A stretch of DNA of 64,000 nucleotides from JBKBKN01 sp046294625 (GTDB lineage: Bacteria > Bacteroidota > Bacteroidia > M30B66), in assembly GCA_046294625.1 (NCBI GenBank), contig JBKBKN010000008.1, positions 67,290 to 131,289 on the forward strand, given 5' to 3'. The notes under the pieces were generated by a model that saw only the letters and a list, made by a program, of their open reading frames with translations, was not told where the DNA came from and searched no databases. Of the stretch, positions 24,916 through 34,527 are shown piece after piece. Each line of letters opens with the position of its first letter. Position 1 is the first letter of the stretch. The position numbers were made by a program, and so were the translations under genes.

Positions 24916-27843
24916 TTAATAATTAAACAAATCTTTAGGCTTCAATTCAATGACTCTACCAAATTGGCCTAGTTTATTTTTATCTAATCGTTTATTTGAA
25001 CCTAATATAGCGTATGCTCCGGTTTTACTTTTCACATAGGTGTCATGAAAATCTTTCAAATCTGCAAAAGTAGATTTATCGACCTGCTCATAAACATCTT
25101 TTCGCACATCATAATCTAAACCTAACCTCCGGAGCGATAAATAATTAAATACTACACGCTCTCTTTTGAATCTTTGCGTTTCAATGCCGGTTTTAATGGA
25201 TTTTACTGCGGTAGAGAAGCTTTGCTCTGATTCAGGCAATTCATCAATCAGTTGATTCATCGCATGGATGGCATCGATGGTTTTATCTGCTTGCGTACCA
25301 ATAAATGCAAAGAATGTAAATGGGTTACTTTTCGAAGTAGGGGTTACAAACGAGGCATAGCTAGAATAAGCCAATGCCTTTGATTCGCGAATAGTTTGAA
25401 ACACCACCGATGACATTCCACCACCAAAATACTCATTGTACAAACGAGCCATGGGTTGTTTCTCTTTTGTAAAATCTGCTGAACGTTTCACCCAGTTTAA
25501 ACTGGAAGTAACCATATCGAAATGTGCTGTATAAACAATCGGTTGAGCATATTCCTGAAATTCGAATTTGGCATTCACAGGCTTTTCTTTAATATTTTCT
25601 GGTAGCTTGTGATAGTTTCTGACAAGCACTTCTACTGCATCTGGACGCAATGGCCCATAATAGATAATGGCATGCTCATAACTAGGCAAATCTTTAATTT
25701 TAGTAGTAAAAACTTCCGGTTTTGCTTTCTTTAATTCCTTATTGTTTAAGATGAAGGTATTTGGATTTAATTTACCATAAAACGCATAAGACCTTAATGC
25801 ACTCGACAACATATTCTGATTAAGCAAATTATCTTTTCGCTCTTGAACCACTCTTCCTACATACTCTTTATACACTTTTTTGTCAGCCTGCACAGAGCTC
25901 ATTAGCTTTTCCATCAACTGCACCGCAGGTTCGAAATTTTTCTGCGGACCTGAAAGCATCACAAACATTTGCTCATTCGAAGCAAACACATTGAAATTAC
26001 ATGCCAGCATATAAAATTCTTTTTTCACTGCATTGGCATCCATCCCTTCCATACCAAACAATTCGAGCAATTCTGCAGCGTGACCCAAATATTTATCACT
26101 CAATTTGCCAAATTCAAATACATAATACAATTTAAAAAGCTGATTGCGTGAGTTGCGTACCGTGAAAAGTTCTACTCCGGGTTTGATTTCTTTCCGGCGA
26201 AGCTGAGTTTTAAAATCTAAAAATTCAGGTTGAAGCGGTTCTACCTTATTGGTCATAACGGTTTTTGCAAAGCGTGATGTCAAATCTCTATTCAAATTGA
26301 TAGGCGTAATTTTTGGTTTTTCGATTTGCTCAATATTCTTGTCTTCGCCGGTTTTCTTGTAAATCACCACATGATCTTCGTTGAAATATTTTTGGGCATA
26401 TTCCTGAATTTGTACTTTGGTTATTTTTTGCATCAGATCAGCTACTTGTATTATATCCGCCCAATCCAATTCATTTATAAATGCTTCATTAATGGCATTG
26501 GTTCTGCCACCATTACTTTCCATTCCTTCCATGTTTTGTAAGGCATAATTATCAGCTACAGCTCTGATTAAACGCTCATCAAAATCACCGCTTTTAAGTT
26601 TGTTGATTTGCTCTTTAATGAGTTGCTCTACTTGCTCAAGTTTTTGTCCTGCTTTTGGATTCCCATAAAAGAAACCTACACCATGGTCCTTCAGGCTGAA
26701 TTGATAGCTTCCTGCATCAAGCACTTTTTGACTGGTATTTAGGTTTTGATCGATTAAGCCTGCTTTTCCATTGCTCAATAAACCAAAAACCATATTTGTG
26801 ATCGGATACTCTGCACTGCGACGAGATGGCAATCGATACGCTATATTGACTGACTCAGCTTCAGGACCCAAAATGGTGTAAACTCTTTTTTCGGTTCGGG
26901 GTTCTTCTTTTGGAAATTTCAGTGGGTATATTTCCCTTGGTTGCATGTAAGCAAAGTGCTCATCGATTTGCGCGATAGCGCGCTCATAATCAATATCACC
27001 AACCAAAATAATAGCCATATTGTTTGGTACATAATATTTCTGATAATATTCTCTAATTTTAACTAAGGATGGGTTTTTCAAGTGTTCCACAGTACCTATT
27101 GTGGTTTGTGTGCCGTAAGTATGATTTCTAAACAAGTCTGCCATTATTTTCTCATAAACCTTTGAATCATCGCTATTCAGCGAAAGGTTTTTCTCTTCAT
27201 ACACGGCTTCTAATTCAGTATGAAAAATTCTCAATACCGGATTTCTGAAGCGCTCTGCTTCAATTTTAAGCCAGTTCTCTATTTGATTACTGGGTATTAC
27301 GTTTACATAAACCGTTTCTTCAAACCAGGTATATGCATTGGTGCCTACCGCGCCCAAGTGCTGCATTAGGCGGTCATATTCATTGGCGATAGAATATTGC
27401 GATGCCAATTGCGATAAGGAATCAATCATTTGATAAAACTTACCGCGCTTCACTTTATCGGTGGTGTTATTGTACCGCTCATACAAAGCATCAATTTCAT
27501 CCAATAAAGGTTTTTCCTTTTCAAAGTTAATGGTGCCATATTGATCTGTTCCCTTGAAGAGCATATGTTCCAGATAGTGTGCTAGACCGGTGTTGTCAGC
27601 AGGATCATGCTTGCTTCCGGCCCTAACAGAAATATAGGATTGAAAACTTGGCTCATCATCATTTCGAGATAAATAAACCGTTAAGCCATTAGACAAAACA
27701 TATTTACGTACTACATAAGGATCATTTTCAAAATAGGTGTACCTATATTTCCCATGTTGACCTTCTTTCTTTGTTAGCTGTGCAAAGAGCGATGGGATAA
27801 TGAAAAAGAGTAGGATTGTAAAATGAATTTTGGGCTTATTCAT
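24916..27843 (-). CDS. M16 family metallopeptidase, exported
   Basis: The 975-residue protein has a signal peptide (cut near LFAQ, residue 21) and two tandem M16 units. The first contains the inverted zinc motif HYLEHMLFKGT (His89, Glu92, His93) and the downstream EAVYEEKNLSLN that supplies the third ligand. The second unit, about residues 540-960, has no HxxEH and serves as the closing half of the chamber. M16 enzymes degrade short peptides. The size matches other two-unit periplasmic forms. It is 45 bp after nadA and 1 bp before the MORN-repeat gene. Confidence 0.92.
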   Translation of the reverse strand: MNKPKIHFTILLFFIIPSLFAQLTKKEGQHGKYRYTYFENDPYVVRKYVLSNGLTVYLSRNDDEPSFQSYISVRAGSKHDPADNTGLAHYLEHMLFKGTDQYGTINFEKEKPLLDEIDALYERYNNTTDKVKRGKFYQMIDSLSQLASQYSIANEYDRLMQHLGAVGTNAYTWFEETVYVNVIPSNQIENWLKIEAERFRNPVLRIFHTELEAVYEEKNLSLNSDDSKVYEKIMADLFRNHTYGTQTTIGTVEHLKNPSLVKIREYYQKYYVPNNMAIILVGDIDYERAIAQIDEHFAYMQPREIYPLKFPKEEPRTEKRVYTILGPEAESVNIAYRLPSRRSAEYPITNMVFGLLSNGKAGLIDQNLNTSQKVLDAGSYQFSLKDHGVGFFYGNPKAGQKLEQVEQLIKEQINKLKSGDFDERLIRAVADNYALQNMEGMESNGGRTNAINEAFINELDWADIIQVADLMQKITKVQIQEYAQKYFNEDHVVIYKKTGEDKNIEQIEKPKITPINLNRDLTSRFAKTVMTNKVEPLQPEFLDFKTQLRRKEIKPGVELFTVRNSRNQLFKLYYVFEFGKLSDKYLGHAAELLELFGMEGMDANAVKKEFYMLACNFNVFASNEQMFVMLSGPQKNFEPAVQLMEKLMSSVQADKKVYKEYVGRVVQERKDNLLNQNMLSSALRSYAFYGKLNPNTFILNNKELKKAKPEVFTTKIKDLPSYEHAIIYYGPLRPDAVEVLVRNYHKLPENIKEKPVNAKFEFQEYAQPIVYTAHFDMVTSSLNWVKRSADFTKEKQPMARLYNEYFGGGMSSVVFQTIRESKALAYSSYASFVTPTSKSNPFTFFAFIGTQADKTIDAIHAMNQLIDELPESEQSFSTAVKSIKTGIETQRFKRERVVFNYLSLRRLGLDYDVRKDVYEQVDKSTFADLKDFHDTYVKSKTGAYAILGSNKRLDKNKLGQFGRVIELKPKDLFNY

Positions 27844-27888
27844 AAGTTGGTTTATTTAACGGTTTAATGTATAAAAGTAAAGTAATAT

Positions 27889-28875
27889 TTAAAGCCCGGC
27901 CTTTGCACTGATATCCAACATGCGACGGATGGGTAATTCAGCTCGAGCTCTTAACGATTCATCCATGAGTAATTCAGGTTGCTCGTATTCCATGCAGAGA
28001 TAAATTTTTTCAAGCGTATTTAATTTCATGTGCGGGCAATCATTACATGCACAATTGTTATTGGGGGGTGCCGGAATAAATGTTTTCTCAGGATTGTCTT
28101 TAATCATTTGATGCAAAATGCCGCTTTCTGTCGCTACGATGAAAGCTTGAGCATCCGATTTGGATGTGAATTTCAACAGCTCAGTCGTGGAACCGATAAA
28201 ATCAGCTATTTCCAATACCGGCTCTTCACATTCAGGGTGAGCTATAAGCAACGCTTCGGGATGCGAAATTTTCAATCGGCTCAATTTTTCTCGTGAAAAA
28301 ATTTCATGCACCATACAAGCACCATCCCAGAGAATCATATCTCGGCCTGTTTTCTGAATGATGTAACGTCCTAGATTTTTGTCCGGAGCAAAAATGATAG
28401 GTTGATCCTTTGGAATGCTGTTGACTATATGTATAGCATTGGAGCTGGTACAAATAATATCCGACAAGGCCTTAATCTCAGCCGTACAATTGATATAAGA
28501 AACCACCACATGATTCGGAAATCTTGCTTTGAAAGCTGCAAACTGCTCAGGCGGACAAGAATCGGCGAGCGAACATCCAGCTTTTAAATCTGGTAGAACT
28601 ACTTTTTTATTCGGATTGAGAATCTTCGCTGTTTCAGCCATGAAATGCACCCCGGCGAAAACAATCATATCGGCATTTGTCGAAACTGCCTTTTGTGCTA
28701 AACCTAGGCTATCCCCAATGTAATCAGCCACATCCTGAATATCTGCATCTTGATAGTAATGTGCCAGAATGATTGCATTCTTTTCCCTTTTAAATCGCTC
28801 AATCTCTTCGAATAAATCTAAATGGTAAGCTATTTCTTTTTGCAGAAATCCTGATTTCAACAATTCACTAAACAT
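27889..28875 (-). CDS. nadA: Quinolinate synthase
   Basis: The 328-residue enzyme condenses iminoaspartate with dihydroxyacetone phosphate in NAD biosynthesis, using a [4Fe-4S] cluster. Family blocks include AIILAHYYQDADIQDVADYIGDSLGLAQ (only part quoted: ILAHYYQDADIQDVADYIGD), FAGVHFMAETAKILNP, the first cluster Cys in LKAGCSLADSCP, and CNDCPHMKLNTLEK near the C-terminus. Length is normal. The partner aspartate oxidase (nadB) and nadC are not in the window. It is the first gene of the minus-strand set reaching the NlpC gene. Confidence 0.95.
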   Translation of the reverse strand: MFSELLKSGFLQKEIAYHLDLFEEIERFKREKNAIILAHYYQDADIQDVADYIGDSLGLAQKAVSTNADMIVFAGVHFMAETAKILNPNKKVVLPDLKAGCSLADSCPPEQFAAFKARFPNHVVVSYINCTAEIKALSDIICTSSNAIHIVNSIPKDQPIIFAPDKNLGRYIIQKTGRDMILWDGACMVHEIFSREKLSRLKISHPEALLIAHPECEEPVLEIADFIGSTTELLKFTSKSDAQAFIVATESGILHQMIKDNPEKTFIPAPPNNNCACNDCPHMKLNTLEKIYLCMEYEQPELLMDESLRARAELPIRRMLDISAKAGL

Positions 28876-29425
28876 AGTATATATAAAAATTTAAATTTTT
28901 AAAAAGGTTTGTAATAGTAATAAGCGTGTTAGTTCTGTTATCAATTTTTTTTCTTCGCATTTGGAAAATCAGATTTCAATAAAGCATTAACAGCTTATTA
29001 ACATAATTTATTTTACAAAGCCTTGAACGGCACAAAAGTAGAGATTAATCAACAGTTGTTATTTTCTTTTTCACTTCATAATTCAGCCAAGCAATAAGAC
29101 TAAAATTATGTTAACGAATTGTTATGATAATCTTGTTAAAAATAATAAGTTTCGCTTGCTTGATATTGATTATGATGCATACAACCCTTTATTAACATGA
29201 AACAAATTTTTTTGTTATTTTTCATGAGGCATTTTTAAACATATGCTAACAATTTGATTGTTAAACAAAAGTTAAGCAATATCATTTACCAGTTTTTAAA
29301 GTGAGGCAGAAAATTTGTATCCATCATAAGATAGTCAAAAAGGCACCTTATATTATTTACAAAGAGCACAAATGTAATATACCAATCTGCATAAACATTT
29401 GGCTTGTTAACATCTCCAAAACAGA
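28876..29425. other. AT-rich intergenic region without recognised gene
   Basis: This 550-bp stretch between divergent nadA and rpiB is strongly AT-rich and contains many TTAACA/TGTTAA words (for example around 28989, 28998, 29111, 29133, 29191, 29243 and 29261). No coding frame with support, tRNA or structured RNA was seen. The rpiB promoter follows at 29426. No matching promoter for nadA was found by eye. Confidence 0.5.
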
Positions 29426-29458
29426 TTTGCAAAACTCCAATTATTTGAATTAACTTTG
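29426..29458 (+). promoter_or_regulatory. Promoter of rpiB
   Basis: TTTG (29426-29429), 21 bp, then TAACTTTG (29451-29458) is a full match to the Bacteroidota promoter. It gives a leader of about 60 nt before the ATG at 29527. Confidence 0.65.
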
Positions 29459-29526
29459 TAAGTCGATGCTTGCTATACATTTTGTTACCAAGCAATCTGT
29501 GAAGAATAACCTTAATATTTTTATCA

Positions 29527-29958
29527 ATGAACATAGCCATTGGCGCCGATCATGCAGGGTATCACCTTAAAGCAAAACTGCACCATTTTCTCAAAGAGCA
29601 AGGATATGATATCAAAGATTTTGGAACCTATTCTGCTGATAGTGTTGATTATCCCGATTTTGCTCATCCGGTTGCTTCAGGTGTTGATCGTGGCGAATTT
29701 CGATTAGGTGTGCTTATTTGCGGCTCCGCAAATGGTGTGTGCATGACAGCCAATAAATATCAAATGGTGAGAGCAGCAATTTGTTGGAATGAAGAACTGG
29801 CAACGCTTGCACGACAGCATAACGATGCTAATGTTTTGTGTTTACCTGCACGATTTATTTCGGAAGAAATGGCTCTTGAAATTTTAAAAACCTTTTTGAG
29901 CACACCATTTGAAGGTGGCCGACACGAAAAACGTGTGGAGAAAATATCTTTAGCCTGA
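29527..29958 (+). CDS. rpiB: Ribose-5-phosphate isomerase B
   Basis: The 143-residue protein interconverts ribose-5-phosphate and ribulose-5-phosphate in the pentose phosphate pathway. It shows the RpiB/LacAB start IAIGADHAGYHLKAKL, the active-site region VLICGSANGVCMTANKYQ with the catalytic Cys, and HNDANVLCLPARFIS. Length is typical. It has its own strong promoter and lies 37 bp before the DUF4175 gene. Confidence 0.95.
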   Translation: MNIAIGADHAGYHLKAKLHHFLKEQGYDIKDFGTYSADSVDYPDFAHPVASGVDRGEFRLGVLICGSANGVCMTANKYQMVRAAICWNEELATLARQHNDANVLCLPARFISEEMALEILKTFLSTPFEGGRHEKRVEKISLA

Positions 29959-29995
29959 TTTTTGCGTTAGTTTTTCAATAGCGAAAGAGATAAGT

Positions 29996-32900
29996 ATGGA
30001 ACAATCAATGGAAAACAGTTATGCGTCACTCCTATTTAAAATTGATGAGTTTATTCGGAAGTATTATCTTAATAAACTGATTAGAGGATTAATTTATGTG
30101 AGTGGAACTGCGGTTTTGTTTTTTACTTTTCTTGCGCTTGTGGAGTATTTTGCTCACATGAGTGTGCCGGTTAGAACTGTTTTTTTCTTTATTTATATAG
30201 CTGTAAATCTAATTCTGCTCGTACGTTTAATTATCGTTCCACTGTTTAATATTTATAAATTAGGAAAGGTCATATCCTATGAACAGGCGAGCATTATTAT
30301 TGGGAATCATTTTCGTGATATCAAAGATAAACTCATTAACACCCTCCAATTAAATCAGCAGTTAAAATTGAACACAGCTGAATCAGCCTTGATAGAAGCA
30401 AGTATCAATCAGCGAATCAGCGAGTTAAAACCCGTTCCATTTAAAGCTGCCATTGATTTGGGTGAAAATAAGCAATATGCAAAGTATGCGCTTATTCCCT
30501 TTTTACTATTTTCTTTGATTTATCTCATTAATCCAAGAATGATTCAGGATGGCTCTAAGCGTATGTTGGCCTATAATGCGCATTTTGAACGTGAAGCACC
30601 CTTCACATTTACAATCCGGAATGAATCTTTGAATGTTCCGTCCAATGAAGATTTTATATTGGATGTTGAAATAAGCGGTAAAGAGTTGCCGTCAGAAGTG
30701 TATATTCAAATTGGCAGCAGTCGTTTTAAGCTGAGTAGAGAACAAAAAAATCAGCATAGTTACACATTCAGAAATCTATTAAACGATGTTGAATTTCGCT
30801 TGTTTGCTGATGGTTTTTATTCTCAACCTTTTTTGATAGATGTTTTACCAAATCCTGAGCTAACTAATTTCACAGTAAGCCTGGAATATCCAAAATACAC
30901 AGGAAAAAAGAACGAATTAATCAAAAACTCCGGTGATCTTATAGTTCCGGAAGGAACCGTAGTCAAATGGAATTTTGACACGCAAAACGCAGAGTATGCC
31001 GAGATTCATTTTGCAGATACACTATTAAGTCTTTCAAAAGCAGCTAAAGGTCAATTTACTATCGAACGCCGTTTCTTGGCCAATAACGAATATAAAGTCA
31101 ATCTTTCAAATGCTTATTTGTCAAACAAATCATTTGTTAATTACACCATTCAGGTGGTCAACGATCAGTATCCTGAAATTGAAGTAGATGAAAAAGTGGA
31201 TAGCACAGCGGCAAATAATCGCTTCTTTTCCGGAATTATCCGTGACGATTACGGTTTCAGAAACTTGAATTTTGTTTACACTATAGTGAGAGATGGCAAG
31301 GAAGTAAGCAAACAGGCTATGGATATTTCCATTAACAAGAGCTTTATGCAGTCGCGTTTTTTTCACGCATTTAATCCGCGAAGTATAGAATCACTTCCAG
31401 GCGATGAGATTACTTATTATTTCGAAGTGTTCGATAACGATCAAATTAACGGAAGTAAGGCATCGCGTTCGCAAAAGAAAATCATCAAAGTTCCTACTAA
31501 AGATGAACTTATTGCAAAGAAAGAAGAGAACAACGAACAAGTTAAAAATGATATGAAACAATCTGTGCTAGAAGCGCAGAAATTGCAACGCGAACTTGAC
31601 GAACTCAACCGCCGTTTGCTCGAAAAAAAGGATGTGAACTGGCAGGACAAGAAAAAACTCCAGGATCTCATTGAGAAGCAGAAGAAACTGCAAAAGGACA
31701 TTGAGCAAATAAAAAATCAAAACAAGAATAATAACGAGCGTTTTGAAGAAGTTAAGCCGCAGAATGAATCCCTTGTTGAAAAACAGCGAGAATTGGAGCG
31801 TCTCATTGATCAGCTAATGAATGATGAGATGAAGCAAAAGCTCGAAGAAATGCAGAAAATGATGGATCAGCTTGATAAGAATAAGCTTCGCGATATCATT
31901 GAAGACATGAAGAAAGATAGTCGGGATATAGAGAAAGAATTAGACCGATCCCTTGAGCTTTTTAAGCAATTAGAAGTAGAGCAAAAGCTGGAGCAGGCAA
32001 TTGAGAAATTAGATGAACTAGCTGACAAGCAGGCGAAGCTCAGTGAGCAATCTAAAGAAAAAGGCGCCGATAGTAAAGACTTGAAAGATAAACAAGATCA
32101 GCTTAATAAAGAATTTGACAAACTCAAAGAAGACCTTAAAGACCTAAAAGAAAAGAACGATGCTTTGGAGAATCCTATGAAAATGGATGATCTGTCGGGC
32201 GATCAAAAAGAGATCAGCAGCGATATGCAACAATCTTCAGACGAATTGCAGCAAGGCAAATCAGGAAAGGCAGCAAAATCACAGAAATCTGCTTCTGATA
32301 AAATGAAGCAGATGAATCAAAAGATGAAAGACATGCAGCAGTCTATGGAGCAAGATAGCATGGAAGAAGATATTGCGGCCATGCGTCAATTGCTCGAGAA
32401 TCTAGTGCAACTCTCTTTCGAACAGGAAGATGTGATGAAGCAGTTTCAGCGCACACAGCCCAATAATCCTTATTATATAGAATTGACCAAGCGTCAGAAG
32501 AAAATAAAGGACGACGCTAAAATGGTTGAAGATTCACTATTTGCATTGAGTAAACGAGTAGTTCAAATTGAATCGTTTGTGAATAAAGAAATGGCTGCCG
32601 TGAATATGAACATGGCAAAAGCCATTGCACATCTTGCTGAGCGCCAAACGCCGCAGGCAGCATCGCGCCAACAGTTTGTAATGACAGCAATTAATAATCT
32701 GGCGCTTTTGTTAAGTGAAGTGAACGAGCAAATGATGCAGCAGATGGCCGCGCAAATGCAGCAGCAAAAAGACGGTCAGGGCTCATGCAATAAACCCGGC
32801 TCCAATAAGAAACCCGGTAAAAGCGGAATGAGTATGGCCACCATGCGTCAGCTTCAACAGCAGATTAATGATCAAATGAAGAAGATGCAGGAAGGTATGC

Positions 32901-33361
32901 AGCAAATGAAAAACGGTCAGAAGCCAGGCAAAGAAATGAGCGAAGGTCTTGCACGTATGGCCGCACAGCAAGAAGCACTGCGCAATGAGTTACAAAAGAT
33001 GATCAATGAAATGAATAAAGACGGCAAAAGTGGAAACACAGGTAACTTGCAGAAGCTTGCCGATCAGATGGATAAGAACACAACCGACATTGTTAACAAA
33101 AATCTTACATCTGAGACATTACGTCGCCAACAGGAAATCATGACGCGCCTTTTGGAAGCCGAAAGAGCAGAGCGAGAGCGGGAATTAGACGAAAAACGTG
33201 AATCAAACGAAAATAAAGTTGATTTTAAACGTAACCTTCAGGATTTTCCTGAGTATAACAAACAAATGCAGCGAGAAGCAGAGCTTTTAAAAACCCTTCC
33301 ACCTGCATTGAAACCTTACTATAAAAATCTCGTAAAAGAATACTTTAATTCGTTCGAATAA
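29996..33361 (+). CDS. DUF4175 family membrane-anchored coiled-coil protein
   Basis: This 1121-residue protein has three membrane helices in the first 180 residues (about 35-58, 65-85, 160-180), then an extracytoplasmic beta-rich region (about 190-500) and a very long charged Lys/Glu/Gln coiled coil (about 510-870). The last quarter is rich in Met and Gln (QMMQQMAAQMQQQ). The arrangement matches DUF4175 proteins conserved in Bacteroidota, whose function is not known. The next genes are an anti-sigma-like ATPase and ybeY on the same strand with short gaps. An internal Met at codon 5 is an alternative start. Confidence 0.82.
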   Translation: MEQSMENSYASLLFKIDEFIRKYYLNKLIRGLIYVSGTAVLFFTFLALVEYFAHMSVPVRTVFFFIYIAVNLILLVRLIIVPLFNIYKLGKVISYEQASIIIGNHFRDIKDKLINTLQLNQQLKLNTAESALIEASINQRISELKPVPFKAAIDLGENKQYAKYALIPFLLFSLIYLINPRMIQDGSKRMLAYNAHFEREAPFTFTIRNESLNVPSNEDFILDVEISGKELPSEVYIQIGSSRFKLSREQKNQHSYTFRNLLNDVEFRLFADGFYSQPFLIDVLPNPELTNFTVSLEYPKYTGKKNELIKNSGDLIVPEGTVVKWNFDTQNAEYAEIHFADTLLSLSKAAKGQFTIERRFLANNEYKVNLSNAYLSNKSFVNYTIQVVNDQYPEIEVDEKVDSTAANNRFFSGIIRDDYGFRNLNFVYTIVRDGKEVSKQAMDISINKSFMQSRFFHAFNPRSIESLPGDEITYYFEVFDNDQINGSKASRSQKKIIKVPTKDELIAKKEENNEQVKNDMKQSVLEAQKLQRELDELNRRLLEKKDVNWQDKKKLQDLIEKQKKLQKDIEQIKNQNKNNNERFEEVKPQNESLVEKQRELERLIDQLMNDEMKQKLEEMQKMMDQLDKNKLRDIIEDMKKDSRDIEKELDRSLELFKQLEVEQKLEQAIEKLDELADKQAKLSEQSKEKGADSKDLKDKQDQLNKEFDKLKEDLKDLKEKNDALENPMKMDDLSGDQKEISSDMQQSSDELQQGKSGKAAKSQKSASDKMKQMNQKMKDMQQSMEQDSMEEDIAAMRQLLENLVQLSFEQEDVMKQFQRTQPNNPYYIELTKRQKKIKDDAKMVEDSLFALSKRVVQIESFVNKEMAAVNMNMAKAIAHLAERQTPQAASRQQFVMTAINNLALLLSEVNEQMMQQMAAQMQQQKDGQGSCNKPGSNKKPGKSGMSMATMRQLQQQINDQMKKMQEGMQQMKNGQKPGKEMSEGLARMAAQQEALRNELQKMINEMNKDGKSGNTGNLQKLADQMDKNTTDIVNKNLTSETLRRQQEIMTRLLEAERAERERELDEKRESNENKVDFKRNLQDFPEYNKQMQREAELLKTLPPALKPYYKNLVKEYFNSFE

Positions 33362-33379
33362 CCAAAAAACTGACAAGAA

Positions 33380-33796
33380 ATGATAAAAACTGATAAGCGA
33401 TCCTTCGCCTTCCCTTCCATAAAAGAGAACGTGGCATTGGTGGAAAAGCTCGTGGATGAGATTTGCACCTATTACAACATCGGCGATGAGCATTATGGCA
33501 ATATACTCGTAGCGCTCACCGAAGCGGTAAGCAATGCCATCTATCATGGCAATGAGCTCAACCCGGATAAGCTGGTGGAGTTTTATTATGAAAGCAAAAA
33601 TGGAATGCTGTGTTTTACTGTGGCCGACGAAGGCAAAGGTTATGACCCCGAAGCAGTGCCCGATCCTACCGATCCCAAGAATATAGAATTGCCCAATGGA
33701 AGAGGTGTTTTCTTGATGCGTAAGCTCACAGATGGTATTGAATTCCACGACAATGGTCGAAGGATAGAATTACAGTTTCGTCTCACCAATCAATAA
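33380..33796 (+). CDS. Anti-sigma-factor-type ATP-binding protein (RsbW/SpoIIAB-like HATPase)
   Basis: The 138-residue single-domain GHKL ATPase has the N-box LTEAVSNAIYHGN (about residues 52-64), the G1 box VADEGKGYDPE and the G2-like box NGRGVFLMRKLTDG. Stand-alone domains like this are usually switch kinases that phosphorylate a STAS anti-anti-sigma factor. No STAS partner or sigma-B-type factor is beside it, so its partner is unknown. It lies 19 bp after the DUF4175 gene and 12 bp before ybeY. Confidence 0.85.
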   Translation: MIKTDKRSFAFPSIKENVALVEKLVDEICTYYNIGDEHYGNILVALTEAVSNAIYHGNELNPDKLVEFYYESKNGMLCFTVADEGKGYDPEAVPDPTDPKNIELPNGRGVFLMRKLTDGIEFHDNGRRIELQFRLTNQ

Positions 33797-33808
33797 ACCC
33801 CCCCTGCC

Positions 33809-34237
33809 CTGATAAAATTTTACTATAAAACCAAAGGTTTCAAACTTCAAAAGCCCGACCGATACCGAAAATGGATAAAGGAAATCGCCCGCTTGCATCA
33901 AAAGCAAACGGGTGATTTGCATTATATCTTCACCGATGATGCCGAAATCACACGCATCAATGTGCAATACCTGCAGCACGATTATGCTACCGATATCATC
34001 ACATTCGACTATACCGAAGACAACAGAATCGCCGGAGAAATTTATATCAGTTTAGACAACCTGCGTTCCAATGCCGAATCTTTAAACATTCCTTTTGAAG
34101 AAGAACTTCTCCGAGTCATGGCACATGGGATATTGCATCTTTGTGGGTTTAAGGACAAGTCGGAAGAAGAGCAGAAAAAAATGAGAGAAGAAGAGGAAAA
34201 GATGATTAAGATGTTTGATACGCTAATTGCAACTTAG
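33809..34237 (+). CDS. ybeY: Endoribonuclease YbeY with a non-AUG start
   Basis: YbeY is a metal-dependent RNase involved in 16S rRNA 3' maturation. The metal motif reads MAHGILHLCGFKD with two His residues; the third position is not His, as is usual in Bacteroidota members. Homologues start with MIKFYY-like sequence, and here the matching codons are CTG ATA AAA TTT TAC TAT from 33809. There is no ATG or GTG in frame after the previous stop at 33796. The first TTG (33893) would delete about 28 conserved residues, including RKWIKEIA. The start is therefore CTG (33809) or ATA (33812), giving 141-142 residues. Confidence 0.85.
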   Translation: MIKFYYKTKGFKLQKPDRYRKWIKEIARLHQKQTGDLHYIFTDDAEITRINVQYLQHDYATDIITFDYTEDNRIAGEIYISLDNLRSNAESLNIPFEEELLRVMAHGILHLCGFKDKSEEEQKKMREEEEKMIKMFDTLIAT

Positions 34238-34417
34238 CTTGTGTTAACAGCTAGTATTCAATTTAAGCTTATGCGCTGTAATATCATTCACAACCGGGTT
34301 TACAGCAGAGTAAAGGCAAAATGTTGTCCATAGCTTTTTTAAAAATGATTTTATTTTTATTTATCATCAATCACCTTACATATATTTGTTCTAACCAACT
34401 GCTATTGAATTATTTAC

Positions 34418-34425
34418 TATTTTTG
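34418..34425 (+). promoter_or_regulatory. -7 element for mnmG
   Basis: TATTTTTG fits TAnnTTTG and lies about 100 bp before the mnmG ATG. No clear -33 partner is seen. The 34238-34417 stretch is AT-rich with no other feature. Confidence 0.35.
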
Positions 34426-34500
34426 TAGGCCTTTGTGAGTTGTCGCTTAACCGAATATTAATTATCAGGTAATTAGAGGGTTAACTAGCAAAAGTTAGAT

Positions 34501-34516
34501 TGTTCCACGTGAAACA
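34501..34516. other. parS-like centromere site 1
   Basis: TGTTCCACGTGAAACA matches the widely conserved ParB site TGTTNCACGTGAAACA at every defined position. It sits within ATTG...CAAT, extending the dyad to 20 bp. It is 11 bp upstream of the mnmG start. Confidence 0.88.
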
Positions 34517-34527
34517 ATACAGAAAAG

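Noticed and set aside
24914..24916. Toxin-antitoxin pair around the MORN-repeat (YwqK-type) gene
   Set aside because: The antitoxin label comes from repeat similarity; neighbours are an M16 peptidase and an NlpC/P60 peptidase, and the protein is exported.
28876..29526. Replication origin in the AT-rich gap rich in TTAACA words
   Set aside because: No DnaA-box cluster (TTATCCACA-like) is seen and no dnaA or dnaN gene is nearby. Only the parS sites 5-7 kb away point to an origin.
29286..29540. Open frame of 84 codons on the minus strand upstream of rpiB
   Set aside because: It overlaps the rpiB promoter and start codon, is AT-rich with low complexity, and resembles no family.
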